Origin: Smittium mucronatum
Taxonomy: Eukaryota; Kickxellomycota; Harpellomycetes; Harpellales; Legeriomycetaceae
Length of the DNA: 64,000 nucleotides
Assembly (NCBI GenBank): GCA_001953115.1
Contig: LSSL01001163.1
Span: 67,909 to 131,908 of the forward strand
Reading direction: 5' to 3'
Shown: positions 36,447-52,038 of the stretch, one piece after another
Layout of the letters: the number at the start of each line of letters is the position of its first letter
Position numbering within the stretch: position 1 is the first letter of the stretch
Notes under the pieces: model-generated
Told to the model about the DNA's origin: nothing
Database searches by the model: none
Seen by the model: the letters and a program-made list of their open reading frames with translations, nothing else
Position numbers and translations under genes: made by a program

Positions 36447-39400
36447 TATTTTAATCATTTCGCTTATTATAACAGTAAAAGAATTTTATTTGCGGGAATT
36501 TCGATACTTTTTCATTTATAATATATAATATTTTAAACTTTTTAAACACCTTTTTCAGATTTCAATGATTTTTTGTGGATTTTAGGTTAAAGATGTGCTA
36601 AAAAGACCTAATAAACCCATTGAAAACCTTAAAAAGAATACGTATGAAATATCAAGATTAAATCGGATTAATGCCAAAAGTGTGTCATAAATGTTATTAA
36701 AAATAAAATTTAGTGAATAAAATAAATTAAATGTTGAAATATATTTCTAAAAAAGTTTCAAAAAATAATTTTCTTTTAGCATGGAATCAATAGAAATACT
36801 CGATTTTTATAATTGAATTTAAAGCCGAAAAAAGTAAACAAAAGCTGCACTTTTTAACGAGAAAACCAAGAAAAAATCTAAATATAATATAAAATGGAAA
36901 GAAAATCACAAAAATATAAAATCAAAAAATGGTATTAATCCAAAAATTCCAAGAAAATTTGGAATATAAACAACGAAAATTAATATATATATTAAAGCGA
37001 AGGCAAATATTATTCCATTGTTATTAATACAATATTTTTTTGTTTTTTGTTTTTTAGATCAAAGATAATTTTTATTGGAAATTTTGTTCAGACGATTTTT
37101 TCTGATTAATTGATGTACCTTTATATTTAATTTATAACATAAATGGGTATGCTATAAAGTTAAAGTAATTTTAAATGATTTGGCAGTTTTAATCCGGTTT
37201 TTTTTATTTTTGTATTAAGAAAATGTATTAGAATGTAATGATAAAAATGACCCCAATATCGACTAAATCAAAAAATTAATGTATATATAGTCCATTAATA
37301 TATTGCGAAAGATAAAAAATTTATTTTTTTTTGGTGATAAATCTCACTTAAATCAACATTATTATCACTAAAATTATTATACTTATTATTTTAAAAAGTA
37401 GATAAAATCAATAATTAGCCACATAATTTCATATTCTTCATTTTTAACTTTTTTTTGAATTTTTTAAAAAAGCTAAGGCCCATATTTCGAAACATAAGAT
37501 TTTAATTTTTTTAATTTAGATGTTTTTGAAAGCATTTATTGGGATTTTTTATTCACACATTGAGCTCAAACAATAAAATTTAGCGAAATATCCACACTTT
37601 TTTTTACATTTAAATATTATTATGAAATTTTTAAAAGCTGATTTAGTTTCAAAATTATGTTAATTGACTATTTCGGAAACATTGTATGAATTTCAAGCAT
37701 TAAAAAATCAAAGAAATAATACTGACAATAAAATGCCTCTTTTTTCAATTTTAACTTCCAATATTTTAATTTCTTGGAATATACAAATACTTTCAAGTAG
37801 ATGAAAATATATATGTATCATTAAAGTTATTTTGTTGATCCGATTATTTCTATTTTTACTATATTTAATTTCAGTGAAAGTTAAATTATTTTTTATTAAT
37901 TATATTACCGAAATCCATTTTATTAAAAAAAAAATATGCTCTTTTTACTTAATATGTATATATATGAGATTTAAAATATTTAAACTGAGTCGAAAATTAT
38001 AAAATAGAGATTTTTTGAGTGAAAGTCGAACGATTACAACCCAAAACTAAATAAATAAATGATGTATAATCTGGGTTATATTTCTATACTTACACAGTAT
38101 ATTATATTTTTAGAAGAGTGAAATATAAATAATTTCTAGGTTTCTTAATTTTTTTTTTGAAAACTGAAGTTGATTTTGTAAAAATAAATAGCGAATTTTC
38201 TTTTATTTCGAGAAAATTATATTATAAAAAACTAGATTATTCTTCCGAAGAGTTGAATGAACTATTAACAATCTTTATTTTTATTTGGAAGAAAAATTAT
38301 TATTTTAATTTATCAAATTTACCTTCATATTTTTTAATATTATTGGGAATCTTTAATAAATCAATTAAATTAAATTAAATGAATTTTATCAAACAAATTA
38401 TGTCATTAATGGTAAAAGCACTAATAATCTTTCAATTAAAAACTTGTGAATTTAAAAAAATTACATTTATTTTTCGACAAAAGGAGATAAATTTCAATGG
38501 CCATAAATACAAATTTTTGTAGATTAGTTCACTACTTACTGGTCTCAAAATAACCCTGTTTCAAGCAATACCTTAAAAAAAAATATCTGCTTGCGATAGG
38601 TAAAGTTTAAGAAGAAATATGATTTTTTTGGAATTCCAGTGAATTCACATTAGTAATTTTTTAAAAAAAATGAATCCATAAGCTAGGGAAAAAATAGCAT
38701 TATTTTGAATTTTTACTTAAAGATCTTGGTTTTTGTATGTTTTGCCATATTTTTTTTACATATGTTTTGTACAAGGATTATCATGCGAATTTATTTCGCT
38801 TTAAAACTATTAAAATCGTTTAAGGTTTATTTTATGCAATTTAAGCTAAATTTTGTTATTTTATTTTAAATAATAATAAGGATTATTAATTTTTTAGAGA
38901 AAAAAAATTAATATATTTGAAATTACTTTTTATCTATTTGAATTTTTAAATGATATTATTTTATAATATTAGCTTTTCCTAAGCATAACATATATTTTTT
39001 AGTTTGTTTGAATACCATGTATGTATTCACATTAAAAAAATCACAGCCTTACTTGAGTATCTGGAATAAAATCTTAAAATATTCATTTTATTTTTCGTAT
39101 ATTAACTCTTTTTTTGATAAAAAAAAGGCTAAAAATTAAAAATCTATTGCGGTTTACGGATTTAGATAACTTGAGTGTATTTTAATGTGTTTTTTAGGTT
39201 TAAATACCAATTTTTTATGTTTACTAATGTCAAAAATATGTATATGATTATATTGGTTTTTTTTTTTAATTAGATAATTTAAAAAAACAAAAAATTTCCT
39301 TGAAAAACATAACTATTCCTATTTTTGAAAAAAAAAACATCCAATGGGCTTTAATTAAAAAATTTACCCATAATTTTCAATAAGAATAGTACTTTACTTC

Positions 39401-42400
39401 TTGAAATAACAATATAATACAAAAATAATACTCTGAACCATCAATATATTTAAAGATTGAAACCATAAAGTATTTATTTGTAAGATACATTTTATGTGTT
39501 CAATTTAGGCTTAATTAAGGCTCCGCTTGATTCTAAAAATCTTATATTTTTTTATTTTTCAGCTATTTTAGTTCGTGTATGTGGGTATTTTTCCCCCATA
39601 ATAACCAATAAAAATAAAGTTTATGTGGATATTTATTAAAATTTAAGTGATACAAATAAAACTTCAAATATATATTGTGATGTGGTTTTATTATTTTTTT
39701 AAAAAAATAAAGTGGGATATGTTATTTGAATAAACTCAAAATCAGATAATTTTATTATACAGATTAAAAAACTACTTATAAAGTACAATTATTTTATACA
39801 ATATAAGATTTTTATAAAAAAAAATACAAAATATGTTACCAAGAAACACATATAGATATTTATTTTATTAGTTTTAGCTTAATTTAAACACCCAATATTT
39901 TCCGCATTTTAAGAAAAAATTGAATTCTGTTAGGAGTAATAATAAAATGTAATATTTTTGATAATTTTTAAAATAAGATGTCTTAATAAAATTTATTATG
40001 GGAGAAATTAGTAATTATCGTAGTTTAATTATTTCATCGGTCTTAAAATAATTAAATATACAAAAATCTGCTTTATTAGCTTAAAATAAGAATTTAGATA
40101 GATAAAATACCGGGGTTTTTTATAAAAATCAAAAAGAAAATACAGTAATAAAAAAACCCCCCTTTTCTTGGAATTTTTTATTAAATAAATAACTAGCCAA
40201 AAAAATTATCATGAGTTTATTTTTCTCATTAAAAAATTACGATAAGCTATTAGGATATTTTTTATTCTATCATTTTTATTTTTATTTTGCTTTAACTTGG
40301 CTCTTTGGAATTTTTTTGTAAAATAGAAATCTGGCTTCAAAATCTATATTTTAAAATTTTAAAATGGGTATTTAGTCGCTGATTAATATTAAAAATTATT
40401 TCTAAGTCTAAATGATTAAAATTTGATACCCGATTATACCATGAATAAGTTTTTTAACCTTTGATGGATGCATATTCAACAGAGATAAAATTTAGAAAAA
40501 AATAATAGCATCTTTAATATAATAAGCGTGGAAAAAGATATCTCCTGGAGAGAATAATTCAGCACTAATTGATTTTTTTATGCTCCAATTTCATTCTAAG
40601 GATTTAAAAAACCATTATAATTTACCCGAATTTTTTCTCACGTACAAAAAAAAAATTGCTCAAAAAAATCCATAAAAAAATATAATTTCAGACATTATGT
40701 AAGTTTTTTTAAAACCAATTAAAAGATGAAAAAAGATATTAATAAAAAAATATTTATGAAAATAAGATATTCAAGATTTTTATTGATGTGTTGTTTTATT
40801 TTTTATTTTTTATTTTTTCTAATTTATTAAAAAATAAACCATAAACATAAAACACATTTAATATAATTTAGGGGTTTTTTTCTAGTATAATTTTGTAGCA
40901 TCACCCATTTCAATAATTATCAACATTTTTTATAATCTTTTAATAGTAATATAACTTTACCTCATGAGCTATTTTCATGTAATTTTATTTAAATGAGCTT
41001 CGTTTAAATTTCAAGGTCCACCAAAACAAAACCATTGATACCAAACCCGCACTTTTAGCTTATATTATTACTTAAATTTTTAATAATTGTTTATCGTTTT
41101 ATTTTTAGAATTTGCACGAATATTCCAACTTTTTTTAGATAAAAAAAAAGCTTATACTTATCGCTTAAAGTATTAAGAAGATACATTCCCAAAAGAGCGC
41201 AAAAATAAATACTTTTTTGCATAAAATAATATTATTTTTAAGAAATCTACAAAAAATTTTGATCTTATTTTTTACTATTAATTCTTGAAAATTTTTCGAA
41301 GAAATTAGTCCATTAGTCCATTATCATATTAAAAGTAAATTAGAAAATATTTATAAATAATGTTAAAAAAGGCCTAAGAATCTTAAAAACATTTATTTTC
41401 AGGGAAAAAAATCTTTATTACTTTTATCACGTTTATTTCGTTAATAATGGTTCCCTGGAGAATTTTCCCTTTTATCTAAACTAAGATAAGCTCACGCCAT
41501 ATTTAATGGATAATATCACAAAAATATTTTTTGAACCCAATCATCTTTAAAGTCATCGAGTTACCCAATTTTTTAAGATAAAGTATCTTAAAAACGAGAA
41601 GATTATTATAATTTATGAAGATATTTGGTAATTTTTTTCAATAAAATTATTTTAATAGTCTAAAAATTAAAATAAGTAAAGTAAATTCATCTTAAAGAAA
41701 CTCGAAAATATTATTTCTCTTCTTAGACTAGAATTTTTTTCGGCTATTTTATACATTTTTGGCAAGTTGCTAACGAGGATATATTTATTCATTACAAATG
41801 TTTTTCAGAACATAGTTCAGTTTTTACCATAAAGATTTTAATAAATTCATAAAAAAAATAACATAAAGTTAAATATCTTTTGGGAGAATTTAATTTTAAT
41901 TGTTTTCTGTTTATTTTTATTGATATTATATAAATTCTACCTGTGATTCAATTAATTTACTTGATAAAAAATCCTCTGAATTTATTTAAAATACATCTTA
42001 ATTAATAAAAACGTACTGAGTGCTTGATACACACACACACATATATATTATATATTTAGAACGATTAAAAACTAAGGGTAAAATCCGACTTCGTAATTTA
42101 GATTATTTTTTGCATATTTTCTTATGAGTGGTTTATAAATTTTAAAAGTGGTTAAATGGGCAATATTCAAATAAAATTAGATTTTGCAAAAATAAAAATT
42201 TGATAAAATAAAAAACTTCAGGTACTTTTTTTGATAAAATCGCAAAAATAGTCATAAAAGTTACATAATTTTATTTCAGAATTTTTTTTTGATTTTTGAT
42301 TTCTAATTTCGTCTCAGAATGCTATCATATAGCCAAAAAAAATTGCGTAAAAAATAAATAATTTTCATATCGAAACACATAAGTATTTAGGATATTTGAT

Positions 42401-45400
42401 ATATTTTTATGTGCGAAGAATTTACGGCATAGAGTTTTGTTTATAATTAGACTTCTATACTAAAATGTTTTTTATGAAAGTTATATAAAACATTTCTCAT
42501 AAAATAAATCCAAAAAAGTTAAAAATTTCTTTAAATATATTGAAATTTTAGTCCAAAAATAAAATACAAACTTAGAAATTTCCAGAAAATTTCAACATCT
42601 TGACTAAATATATATATTTTTAATTTCTGATTTAAGATTTCAGCTGATTATTCACACATTAAAGATATTTTTATTGGTTAAAATTAATTAAAAAACACTT
42701 AAAATAATGTATAAAAACCATTTAAATTATACAAAGGTTCCAAATTGGTAGAAATCAAATATATAAGGATTTTTTAAGTAATTTGGTAATTAAGTGAATC
42801 AGTAAAGGTTTTTTTAGATTTTTTTATTGGATAAAACCAATTAAAATTAATATTCTGATGTGTTCGTATTAGATGTATAAGAATACTCTTTTTTTAGTAG
42901 ATATCGGTTAATGAGAGTTTACCTCTATTGAAAAATAAATAAATACGATGAATATTTTATAATTTTATAAGTTATATTTTTTATATACTTTTAAAAATAT
43001 AAATTCTTTAATAAAACATGTGTTGTTTTTATTTATTTAAATATTTCATATTCAAAACAAAATAATATTTAATATGGGCTATTTTATCAAAATCAGACAT
43101 CTTTTTATTTGAAATACATGAAAAGAACTTTAATTTTACTCAAATATATTCTGTATTTTATCTTGAGTACTAATTTGTATATTATTAACTTAATTTAGTA
43201 TAAATTTAATAATTTTTTATTAAGTATTTAATGTAAATTTTTTTTTCACAGATCAAAAATAAGGGATCGAAAATATACATAGTCATTAAGATCGATATAA
43301 ATTATGGATTATTGCATAAAAATATAAATTTTAGGAGAAATAGAATTAAAGTTTTTTAAAGTTTTTTACCGTATTTAACCGGATAAATATATTTTGGGAG
43401 ACAAAAAAACCTGTAGAAGAGATAAAAAAGTTATAAAAGAACATTTTTTAGGATTATATTAAACCCAAAGCGACTATTGGGATAATATTTTTTGGTATTA
43501 TATCAAAATGATTATATGTATATTTTAAAGTAATAAAATGCATTTTTAAGTCATTTTTTGGTATAATTTTTGGTCTAACCCTTTAAATTCTTTTCAAAAT
43601 CAAGATTAAGTTTATATATTTTTTCTTCACGTTATTTTTTGATAAAGGTGCTTGTAAACATAATTTTTATGCATAATAAATTTTTTACAGTTACAGTTAA
43701 ATTTAACGCAATACCATGAATCTATTTTAATTTTAGTTTTGATAACTGAGAATCCTCAATGGGCTTATAAATATTCTCTAAATCACTTATAATGTTATGA
43801 TATTCGTTTAATTTTGATTGATTTAAAACTAAAATTAAATGGAGATAATAATATAAACTAAAAATTATCACCTTTAATTTTTTTCTATTTATTAAAAAAA
43901 AAATTAAAAACACAATCTAATAATTTAATTTTCTCGTAATTAAACATTTAGACCCCTGTTTTTTTTGTGGAAGAATAAAAAATATCACATCTTACAGAAA
44001 ATTATCATTTTAAAACATTATAGCTCTTGAAAAAAATTCTATGAAAACATTTGCTTCGATTAAATTTGACTTTTTTAAAATTAGAAGATCTTAAAATTTT
44101 TTAAATTCCCATTTAAATCCCGAAAGATATAAAAATTTCATATCATATAAAATTTCAAGCCAATTTATGATGTATTTTAGCCTTTTTTACAGCATTTTTA
44201 CAAACATGCTTCTAAAAATTTACAAAATTAAAATATTAAAAAAAAATAATTCTAGATATTTTTATTGAATGCGAATAATATATGTCATCTGAGCCAAACT
44301 TGGGTATGCCGAAATATTTTCTGCCTCTTCTTACAAATTTTTGAGTATCCAAAAAAAAAAAAAAGGATTCAGCTTATTCGGTCGAAATAAGAGAAACTAA
44401 ATCAAAAGAAAAATTCCATAGCTTCTCTTATGCGCACAAAAATAAGAAATTATAAAAAACCGATCAGGATATATTTTGCATATATATACATAATTTAGGA
44501 GAAATTTTTAAACCAAAATATATATTTAAATGTAGAAAATATCTTTATTTTATCTAATAAATAAACTTTTATTTAAAAAATAAGAATAAAAACAATAAAT
44601 ATCAACAATTTAGCTATATATAAACGTTTCTTAAAAAATTTAAATACTCGATAATTTGTTTTTATTATTATAATATTTAATACATTAGTCCTTTTTATCG
44701 TAATTTTTTTATTTCTTCTACATTTAACTAATATTTTTTATATTACTGTTGTATATTTCATATTCTTGGAAAAAATATTATGCTTTATTTTCTGATAATA
44801 ATAGCCAAATTTTCAATAATATTGAATATTTAGTCTTTTGAATTGGATTCAGATGAGTTTTATTTTATTTTGTATTAAGAGCATAGGCAGGGTAAAATTT
44901 TACCTATTCATCTTGATTCTGAAATATTTTGTCTAATTCATGACATTTTAGATTTATTATTTTTAAAAAATGATAATTTTTCAAAAAAAAAATACCATCT
45001 TATAGCTGGTAAAATTGTTCTTGAAATACATTCGTTTTAGCCAATTTCTAGAGCATAGATAACCTAAATCCAATTTAATTTCACGGTATTTAAATGATAA
45101 TTTATATTTTATTAGAATAAAAAGTTTTATAAAATATCGAAGTGGTGTTTTTTGTGCTTTATTCTTACCGATAGATTCAAATAAGATGATTTAATATTTT
45201 TTTAATTCTCACACTTATTAAAAAATATATATCTCTCTCAATTAAAATAATAAAAAAGAGAAAATTATATCTAGAATTATAATTTTTAAAATGGGATGAT
45301 CCAAGAAAAAAATCTTGTTGGATTTTTATTTATTTAAATAATAACTACACGAAAACAGCGTCCCTATTCCTTGGATTTTTAAAAAAAAATTATCTTGTAT

Positions 45401-48400
45401 TTGTATTAATTAAATTAATTTATCTTTTTGAGATTATTTTTTTCTTTAAAAAAATATAATAAATTATTGATATGAGATTGATGATAATAATTTGATAATT
45501 ATATGTGGAATTCCGGACAATTTTAAGAATCTCGATACCCAGAATTTGGTATTTGAAACTATTATAGATTATTCAAATGCGATTAAACTGGAAAAAAAAT
45601 ATTATGAGTTTATTTACACGTCTCATGATTTAAGAAAAAAAAGTTAGTAAATTAACTCCTGTTTTTAGATATCTTTAATTGAAATAATATAAATATTTTT
45701 ATTTCCGGAAAAAATAACACATGTAAAAGAAAGCTTTTTTTAGAGGAGCTTTAATTGTCTGGAATACTTGTTTTAAAAATAATTCAATGATAGATAGGAT
45801 TTAGCCATTTTCGGATAATCTGATAAGAAATAAAAAAATTTACGAAAATTTTCTAATATTTAAAAATATCTAAATGATTAGCTGATATTTTATACCTTAT
45901 AGCACTTGTAAAAAATCTCTAAAAGAATCGTAGTTAGCGACTCTCATAATAGTTTTAATAGGTATTTGAAACGAAAAGTCTTTTCCGATCCTTCTAATAA
46001 CAAAATTTGCACTTTTTGTCATTTAAACCTAAAATAAAAAGTAAAAATGTTTAAAAAATAGCGAGAAAAATACATTGAGATATAAATTAAAGGCTCTTTA
46101 CATATGAATTTAGATGTATCTCTGAAATAAATCTAAAAATTTCACTGGTGCTTATAACTGTATCGAATAGTTTAGATTTGATATTTTTCAAAAAATTAAT
46201 AAATATAATAACCATCAATAGAAATGTATTTGATTATGTAAAGGATCTCAGTTTTTGAAAAAAAGATATTTACACACATTCACTGTCCAATATTGGAATC
46301 TCTTCATCTAAAATTTACGAGTAGATAAATAATTGAATATCCAAGCAGTGGATATCCGATTTTTTTATCTCGTGATTTTATTGAATCTAAAAACAGGCGA
46401 GTAAATTTTTTTAAAAAAATATAATAACCCAAAGAGATTTTCCAGAAGTACTGCTGAAGAAAATTATGAAAATTTTTAAAATGATTTAAATGTTCTTACA
46501 CAATCAATTATAACCTCAACTCTTTCTATGGACTATAATTTAATTTTTAATAAATTATTTAGTAATACGATTATTTTTTTATTCAGAATAAGATGACAAA
46601 AGATTATTTTTGCATTATAAGTACATATTCTTATTAAATAATACTTTTTCCTTTTTTGAATAATGATAAAAGAATAAAACAATTGTTTCTTGTTCATTCC
46701 AATAAAATAATTTCAGCTCCATTATTTAAACGAGATATTTTTAAATGATATAAACAAGAAAAATATTCAATAGTAGTTAAAAAATTCTAGTTAAAGAACA
46801 ATTTATGCTAATCAAAACAAACAATTGCAATATATATTTCAATAAGATCCAAAAAAATCTCTTCAAAAAAGCTTAATTCCAAAATTAATAGAATTCACAA
46901 AAATTAAAATGGTCGATTAATTATGAATATAATTAAGACAGTAAAATAATGGTAAAATTAATTTTTAAAATTTTGTCTGTAGATAATTAGGTAGTTTTAA
47001 GTAATTTTTCATTTTTTTACAACGGTATTTTTTTAAAAAAATAAATCTAATCACTAAAATTAATAAGTAATTTACGGAGGGAAAAATCTTGCTCACATAA
47101 AAGTTATAATTTAATAAAATTTAAAATAATTAAATATAAACAAAATACACATACATCATAGATTTACTAACTAGATTTACAGATGGGCATAGAAAAAAGG
47201 AGATGGTCCATATTTTGGAGTTAAAAAGGATAAAGTGTAAGTAGTGGTGATTTTTTAGGAATTGGTATAAAAAACTAGCTTACAAGGTTAATTAAACAAC
47301 AGAAATTATTTTTTATATGATAATTTTATTAAATTCAAAAAAAAATAAAAAAAAGGATATAACAATATATTGTGGATTTTTTAAATATTTATATAAATAG
47401 TTGAATTTTTATGTGGATGTTTATTCATAGATGCAGGAGCCAAATTAAAAAAAAACATTACTGATATAAATTGAGAATTTAACGCCCAAGATTTGAAAAA
47501 ACAAACTGGCCATAAGATGATAAAATATATAATTATTGGAGCTATTTTCTTTAAAAATACATTCAATAGCATATGTCATATACGATATTAATTCCAGAAA
47601 AATAAAAGATATGAAATATGAGGCAAAAAATCCATAAATACTTTCTGGAAAATTTTAATGCGAAATATTGTAAGAACATAAATTTTTTTAATGATAATGA
47701 TAATTATATAAAAGAAAGAAAATTTTTGACTCTTAAGATAAACTTAAGGTATCCATAACACCTTATCCAGATTATTTCTCTTATACAAGTAATATTTTTA
47801 TTATATCAAATTTAGGTATCTATAAATTGGGTATTTTAATTCCAAAAAAAACGGAAATTTTACTAAAAATAGCCTAATTATGTTCTAAAATTTGTAAAAG
47901 TTATTCGTTATAATTTTTTAATGAAAAAAATAATCATAAAAATAGTTCCAAATTGTTATTAATCAATTTTAATGGATGGTTTTGAATATAAGTTCTAATT
48001 GAACAATAACAGATTTTTATTACTTTTTTTTATTGGAGATTTGCGTTTTTAAAGAAATTTATGGTTTTTTGGATTAATTTTTACACAAAAAAAAATATGA
48101 ATAATGTACACACAAATTAAATTTTGTTTAGAGTCAATAATTATATAAAAAAATCAATATTGTGAATTTTTATCCGTTAAAAACTTATTGAGTATCCAAT
48201 AATTTTATCTTCTTTCCAATATAAATTTTTTTTGATGGATATTCCAATTTTTTTTGGTTAATGTGTTAATATTTTGATGCGAAATAAAAATATCGATTTT
48301 GATCGCTGAAAGAAAGTTTACGATGCAATATTAATGATATTTTTGAAAAAGGCTAAAATCAGTGAACATTTTTGCAGTTTATCATTATTATTATTATTTA

Positions 48401-49711
48401 CAAACTGATTTATATATTTATTATTAAATCGTCATTTATTATCAATTTTTTTTTGTAAAGGGGCTATAAAAGAATAAGATTTAGGTATATAAGCTAACGG
48501 ATAATATCTTTATAATTTTTTATAAATTAAAACAAGATATATAAACAAATTTAGAACCTAAAGTAAATAAAAAATTGGCAATTAATATAGAATATGATAT
48601 ATTTGGTTCTATTTATTAAATAATTCACCAATAAAAACAATAAGGGGTTTAGTTAAATCTCTAGAAAAAAAAATAGATCAGACATATCGCATCGAGATTA
48701 TAAAAATATTTCAACTTTAATTTTTATTTTGGGACATTTTTTTAAAAAAAGTAGTTTTCCCATAATTATTTTACTTTCTAGACTAATAAATTTCTATTTT
48801 GAAGACAGTTTTAAAATAAGTTGAAATTATAATTTATGTTATGCTTTGACACCGTTTTATCCTTATCAAGAGGTTAAATCGATCCAAAACTGTAAATCAA
48901 ATCAATTTAAGGGCGATTTTTAACCCCAAGAGATAGATATAGGAGATAAAAAAACAACATTATTTTCTCAAATATAATAACGCCTAAAATTCGTTAGTTC
49001 ATTAGATATTGAATTCTGCTTAATAATTATATGTAGAAATAATTCAAATACATATAATCGAGAAACTACTTTCAAGATCAGGGGTTATTTTACCATGTAA
49101 ACCGACGACTAAAATAAAATTTATAATAGGTAGATAATAAATTTAGAAAAAAATACTGAATCTAACAAAGTTTTCATATTTCATCAATACAATTTTTTTG
49201 CGAAATTAAATTTGAATTAACCAATAAATATATAGCTCATCTTTTTGAAAATTTTACAAATTAGAAAAGGAATAAAAAATTAGTAGGTAATTTTCTGAAC
49301 TATAAGAGAACAATTCAGTTATTAAAAGCTATATAAATTTTGATTTTGGCAAAGTCATATTTCCTTCTTATATAAATGAACTGTTTCATTTTCCGTTAAA
49401 TTTTGAGAGCATTTAATAAAAAAATAGTTATCCCCTTCAAAAATATATTTATTACTAGAAAGAAAAATATTATGCTATACCCCCTTTCTGATAATTTCTG
49501 ATAATTTCCGATAAATTTTACCGATTAATAAATAAGTATTGATAAAAAATAAGCTTTTAGAACATTTTGATTGTAGGATAATTTTTAAAATTCTGAACAG
49601 CCAGAAATTTAAAGTAAATCTAAAATACGAATTTAATATAACCTATAGATATATCATTTTAATTTTTTTCGGATGCTATATATTAAAGGGTATAGTCGGA
49701 GTTATATCTGA

Positions 49712-50484
49712 ATCAGTAGATATATATATATTGTAGAAATCAGTAGATATATATATATATATTGTAGAAATCAGTAGATATATATATATATNNNNNNNNN
49801 NNNNNNNNNNNNNNNNNNNNNNNNNNNNNNNNNNNNNNNNNNNNNNNNNNNNNNNNNNNNNNNNNNNNNNNNNNNNNNNNNNNNNNNNNNNNNNNNNNNN
49901 NNNNNNNNNNNNNNNNNNNNNNNNNNNNNNNNNNNNNNNNNNNNNNNNNNNNNNNNNNNNNNNNNNNNNNNNNNNNNNNNNNNNNNNNNNNNNNNNNNNN
50001 NNNNNNNNNNNNNNNNNNNNNNNNNNNNNNNNNNNNNNNNNNNNNNNNNNNNNNNNNNNNNNNNNNNNNNNNNNNNNNNNNNNNNNNNNNNNNNNNNNNN
50101 NNNNNNNNNNNNNNNNNNNNNNNNNNNNNNNNNNNNNNNNNNNNNNNNNNNNNNNNNNNNNNNNNNNNNNNNNNNNNNNNNNNNNNNNNNNNNNNNNNNN
50201 NNNNNNNNNNNNNNNNNNNNNNNNNNNNNNNNNNNNNNNNNNNNNNNNNNNNNNNNNNNNNNNNNNNNNNNNNNNNNNNNNNNNNNNNNNNNNNNNNNNN
50301 NNNNNNNNNNNNNNNNNNNNNNNNNNNNNNNNNNNNNNNNNNNNNNNNNNNNNNNNNNNNNNNNNNNNNNNNNNNNNNNNNNNNNNNNNNNNNNNNNATA
50401 TATATATATTGTAGAAATCAGTAGATATATATATATATATTGTAGAAATCAGTAGATATATATATATATTGTAGAAATCAGTAT
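49712..50484. repeat. AT-rich minisatellite containing an assembly gap
   Basis: Units of the form ATCAGTAGA-(TA)n-TTGTAGAA, 27-33 bp depending on the TA count, occur on both sides of a run of N at 49792-50397. Two units and a partial one are visible before the gap and about three after it. The repeat is the likely reason the assembly broke, so the true copy number is unknown. Confidence 0.9.
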
Positions 50485-51063
50485 AAATAGATTGTATTTA
50501 CTTAGACTATATTTACACGAAAAAAGAAATTTTTTTCATACTAAAATATAAGAATAAGCTAAATGGGCCCTTTAATTTCAAATCTTTTTAATAATACTAA
50601 CACGAGGAAAAAAGTTTATTGATGAATTTAGAATAAGTGAAATTAAAATAGTATTTCGTTGATCGTAAAGTGATAATTGTTCGAAAAAGATTTAACTAGT
50701 TATTAAACAAATAAATTGAACAGAAGTGATACCCAAGATGGCCAATGGTTTGATATTTTAGTAAAGCGAAGATATTTAACAATATACGTGCCCAAGGATA
50801 TATCACTCTTACTAGTTAAACCCATTTATTTCTATTTGGTGATAAACAAAATTAACTCATTTATTAATGCTTAATTAAAACCAGATTTTTATTGACCAGC
50901 AACCTTATACCAACCCTTAATGCAGACCTTGAAGGAGTAAACGACCTTTTAATATGGGTGGGTTTATTAATTGTGTTATCTGCCAAGATAATCAGTGATA
51001 GTTATGGAAAAAAATTTTGAGTGAATTAAACCCAAAATGGAATTTGTAATTTTTTATGGGGGG
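50485..51063. other. Intergenic, no gene seen
   Basis: Transition from the desert to more balanced sequence; no frame or motif recognised. Confidence 0.4.
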
Positions 51064-51310
51064 TTTTTTCATCAGATAATTTTATTTTGAGATAAAGCCA
51101 CTAAAAAATATGCTAAACAAACATCAAAGAAAAAAAAAGACGTATAGAAAAAATTATTTTACTAAGTCCAACAAGCTTCTCTGCCTGACTACCAGTTGTT
51201 TACCTACAGGAAAGGGATAAAATATACCAACCGAAAGTCCCCCTTCCCCCCTGGCATTGCTATAAGTAGGTGATTGACTGGGGTTTAATCACCTGTAGTA
51301 AATCAAAAAT
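51064..51310 (-). mobile_element. Decayed retroelement 3' region, copy 5
   Basis: On the minus strand this ends in a degenerate form of the family terminus (TTATCTCAAAATAAAATTAT) followed by an A run. Internally it shares AAGCTTCTCTGCC(T/G)GAC-ACC near 51175 and ACCAACCGAAA near 51228 with the 62.2-kb copy, in the same order and spacing. Upstream (51.3-51.9 kb) there is no convincing coding remnant. Confidence 0.6.
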
Positions 51311-52038
51311 ATGATGAAATTTCCTTTACAGCATAGGACATTTTGATATATTACTGCAGATTTTCATCGCACCGCTAGATCGTCAATTGTGGAAGAGGGC
51401 TAATATTTGCCGACTATTGACCAAAAATGTTGGTAATTGGATTTAGTGCGTATATATGACTAAACAATATAAACAAGTTATGGTCGAATTCATTGGACAG
51501 TGTTTTATCTGCAATGTATGCAACAACCAAATTTCCATTTATTAACAGCCCAAGAAGCCTAAGAAATCATCGCATTGGTTGACTAAATAAACTCTAACTT
51601 TCAAGCTAACAATGATACTAACCAATAGGTAGTTAGTTGTTATTATTCAAAACATATTTTACCAATAGTATAGCCGATTGTGAGCTTTTGATAAATGGGT
51701 GCGGATAAAATAGATGGGAATATTAGATTTGAGGGTGAATTCGTAATGTTTAGCCCAAAGCTATTCCGAAATGATGAGAAACAGTGAATTCTTAAAATAG
51801 TGGACTGATGAACAAATCGGCTAGGTTTTAAAGCATAGTATCCAAGTATATTAGCGAAATCACACATCTATCATTACCAAACAAAGGTCTTCTGAAGGCT
51901 TTCTATCTATTATTTTTTTTCTCTGCGATATCATTTCCATTAAGCGCCAAAATTATCTATTCTTAAAAAAATTATATCATATTTTGTTACTAAATACGTT
52001 TCCATCAGTTATATTCACAGTGCTCAAATTTTTCAATA
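51311..52038. other. Upstream region of VID27, partly repeat-derived
   Basis: Balanced composition up to about 51.9 kb, probably eroded element sequence, then AT-rich sequence leading to the VID27 start. A 74-codon minus-strand frame at 51643-51867 does not resemble a known protein. Confidence 0.35.

Larger units (their letters stand above)
30700..49711. other. Large AT-rich gene-free desert
   Basis: About 19 kb of extremely AT-rich sequence. The longest open frames are under 80 codons, and none has protein-like composition beyond Lys/Phe/Ile/Asn. Isolated items are a retroelement 3' end (31640-31715) and C or G homopolymers (34317-34328, 36035-36042, 36436-36446). Without these the region is featureless, apart from local poly(A)/poly(T). 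Confidence 0.7.

Noticed and set aside
49712..50484. CRISPR-like array
   Set aside because: The repeats are contiguous with only a variable TA core and no unique spacers; the setting is fungal nuclear DNA.
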